A DNA stretch of 64,000 bases from the NCBI GenBank assembly GCA_963573385.1, contig CAUYLG010062039.1, positions 62,001 through 126,000 of the forward strand, in the 5' to 3' direction. The DNA is from Cacajao melanocephalus (lineage: Eukaryota > Chordata > Mammalia > Primates > Pitheciidae). The position numbers were made by a program, and so were the translations under genes. This document shows positions 62,728-64,000 of this stretch, in pieces. Positions within the stretch are counted from its first letter, which is position 1. Each line of letters opens with the position of its first letter. Below the pieces are notes generated by a model. The model did not search any database. It saw only the letters and a program-made list of their open reading frames with translations, and was not told the DNA's origin.

Positions 62728-63022
62728 TCCTTTTTTTGCTTTCTTTTGAGACTGGCTCTGGCTCTGTCACCCAGGCTAGAGAGCAGTGGTACCATCATAG
62801 CTCACTGCAACCTCGAACTCCCTCAAGTGATCCTCTTGCCTCAGCCTCCCAAGTAGCTGGGACCACAGGTGCATGCAATTATGTTCAGCTAACTTTTAAT
62901 TTAAAGAAAAAAAAAGAGGCAGCGTTTCACTACATTGCTTAAACTCCTGGGATTGAGCAATCTTCCCACCTCAGCCTCCCAAAGTGCTGGGAATCTAGGC
63001 GTGAGTCACTGCACCCAGCTTC
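62728..63022 (-). mobile_element. AluJ, antisense, with deletion
   Basis: CTTTTGAGACTGGCTCTGGC starts the right arm; the linker carries AAAGAAAAAAAAAGAGGCAG; the left arm lacks about 25 bases before TAAACTCCTGGGATTGAGCA; it ends GCGTGAGTCACTGCACCCAG. The 126-codon frame at 62562-62942 runs into this Alu and is not a gene. Confidence 0.9.
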
Positions 63023-64000
63023 CTTTCTTTTTTCCCCTCTGAAAAGCCCTGATGTTGTTGGGTATAAACACGTTCACTCTTAGGCTTCTCCACCCTACTG
63101 ATGCCTCCTGGATGGCAATGGGGCAGGTGGTGGCACTGTGGAGTAGCTATGATGCTGCCACCACCTTGGCCAGGAGATGAGAAGTGGGTTGTTCAAACAG
63201 AAGAAAGACAAGACAGACTCATGCGTTCACAGTGCAGGAACACAAAGGCCTCTGCCACATAGGCTACAAAGAAACCTGTTGGAAACTCTTGTCTGCTGAG
63301 TTCAGCCCAGCAGCTGCTTATTTTCCAGAATAATTGATGAAATTCAGCACAACTAAAATGCAGTCTCTCAAAAGTGTGATCCGAACTTCTCTCCAAATTT
63401 GACTTAAGATTCAAGATGCTTTCTGTATCAGCTGATTTGCTGGAGGATTTGGGAGCTAGCCTGGAGGGCTGCCTTTCCTGGGAATGTCCCCATTAAAACT
63501 GGGTCTGAGATGGGGAAAAGGAGTTAATCAAGAAGATGAATCCAGGCTAGAAATTCCCACCACACAGTACAGTAGTTCTTTGGGTGACATCCAGCTTAGT
63601 TTAATAAAGAAACCAGTTTCCATGTGATAGCTATTAAATCAAGGTAGTTAAAAGAATTATTGGTCGTATCCTACTCCCACATGTCCTCAGAACCAGTACA
63701 GGGATGAGAAGTTGAATGAATGTCAGCATCCATGCCTTAGAATCTCAGAGATGGAGCCAAGCCTTCAGTGGCTGGAGAAGCCACAGCACCCTTCTCTCCT
63801 ACTTAGGGGTTTCTCTGAGAAAGGGTAGTCTCAGACCTCAGCTGAGATGAGGTTGCCAATAGTCCAGTGATGCTAAATCTGGAGAAAATGTGCTCAAGCC
63901 CATTTGCAAGGTTTGAGATTTGTGTTTTGAACTGAAACCCAGCCTTAATGAAGTTCCACCAAAGGACAGAGGCCTTAACAGAAGACCAGATAGAAGAGCA
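63023..64000. other. Unique DNA to the window end
   Basis: No repeat, exon or other element recognised. The minus-strand 73-codon frame at 63193-63414 has no known motif. Confidence 0.5.

Noticed and set aside
62562..62942. 126-codon frame
   Set aside because: Its second half is antisense Alu; the first half has no family resemblance.

Overview
The window is ordinary primate, most likely human, nuclear DNA. It carries AluJ and AluS copies, primate L1P 3' ends, much older mammalian L1M, L2 and MIR copies, MLT-class LTRs, and hAT and Tigger fossils. It has no CpG island, no recognisable exon chain, no tRNA or snRNA gene and no bacterial-style operon. I can support no functional protein-coding or RNA gene. 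The open reading frames are short, lie mostly in repeats or unique DNA without family resemblance, and the recognisable ones are broken L1 ORF2 pieces. Family names come from remembered consensus features, so subfamily labels are approximate. Target-site duplications and repeat arms were read directly from the sequence.

Layout. 1-3.8 kb is mostly unique DNA. 3.8-9.5 kb holds a full Alu, a three-arm Alu, MIR and L2 pieces, and an MLT LTR split by an hAT element. 9.9-10.3 kb holds two adjacent quasi-palindromes. 10.6-13.4 kb holds two L1 3' ends lying head to head; the second is split by a solo MLT1 LTR and a MER58-like element, and an Alu follows. 13.6-20.8 kb is unique DNA with L2, MIR, Tigger and LTR remnants. 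20.86-22.35 kb is a 5'-inverted L1PA with its target duplication. 22.8-23.3 kb is an ERV1-like solo LTR. 23.4-30 kb mixes MIR, MER5, Alu, MLT1, L2 and a Tigger element. 30.2-34.5 kb is Alu plus an old antisense L1. 35.4-41.4 kb is an almost complete but decayed L1M with six later changes nested in it. 41.4-53.7 kb is sparse MIR, L2, LTR, hAT and Alu. 53.7-58.2 kb is strikingly free of recognisable transposons. 58.2-64 kb holds MIR, an L1P 3' end, an MLT LTR, an AluJ and unique DNA.

I did not find a new multi-gene system. The items most worth a second look are the palindrome cluster at 9933-10280, the inverted CCAAT-box hairpin in the solo LTR, the tail-to-tail Alu pair at 38.2-38.8 kb, the unidentified insert inside the L1M at 39.9 kb, and the transposon-poor 53.7-58.2 kb interval as a possible regulatory block.
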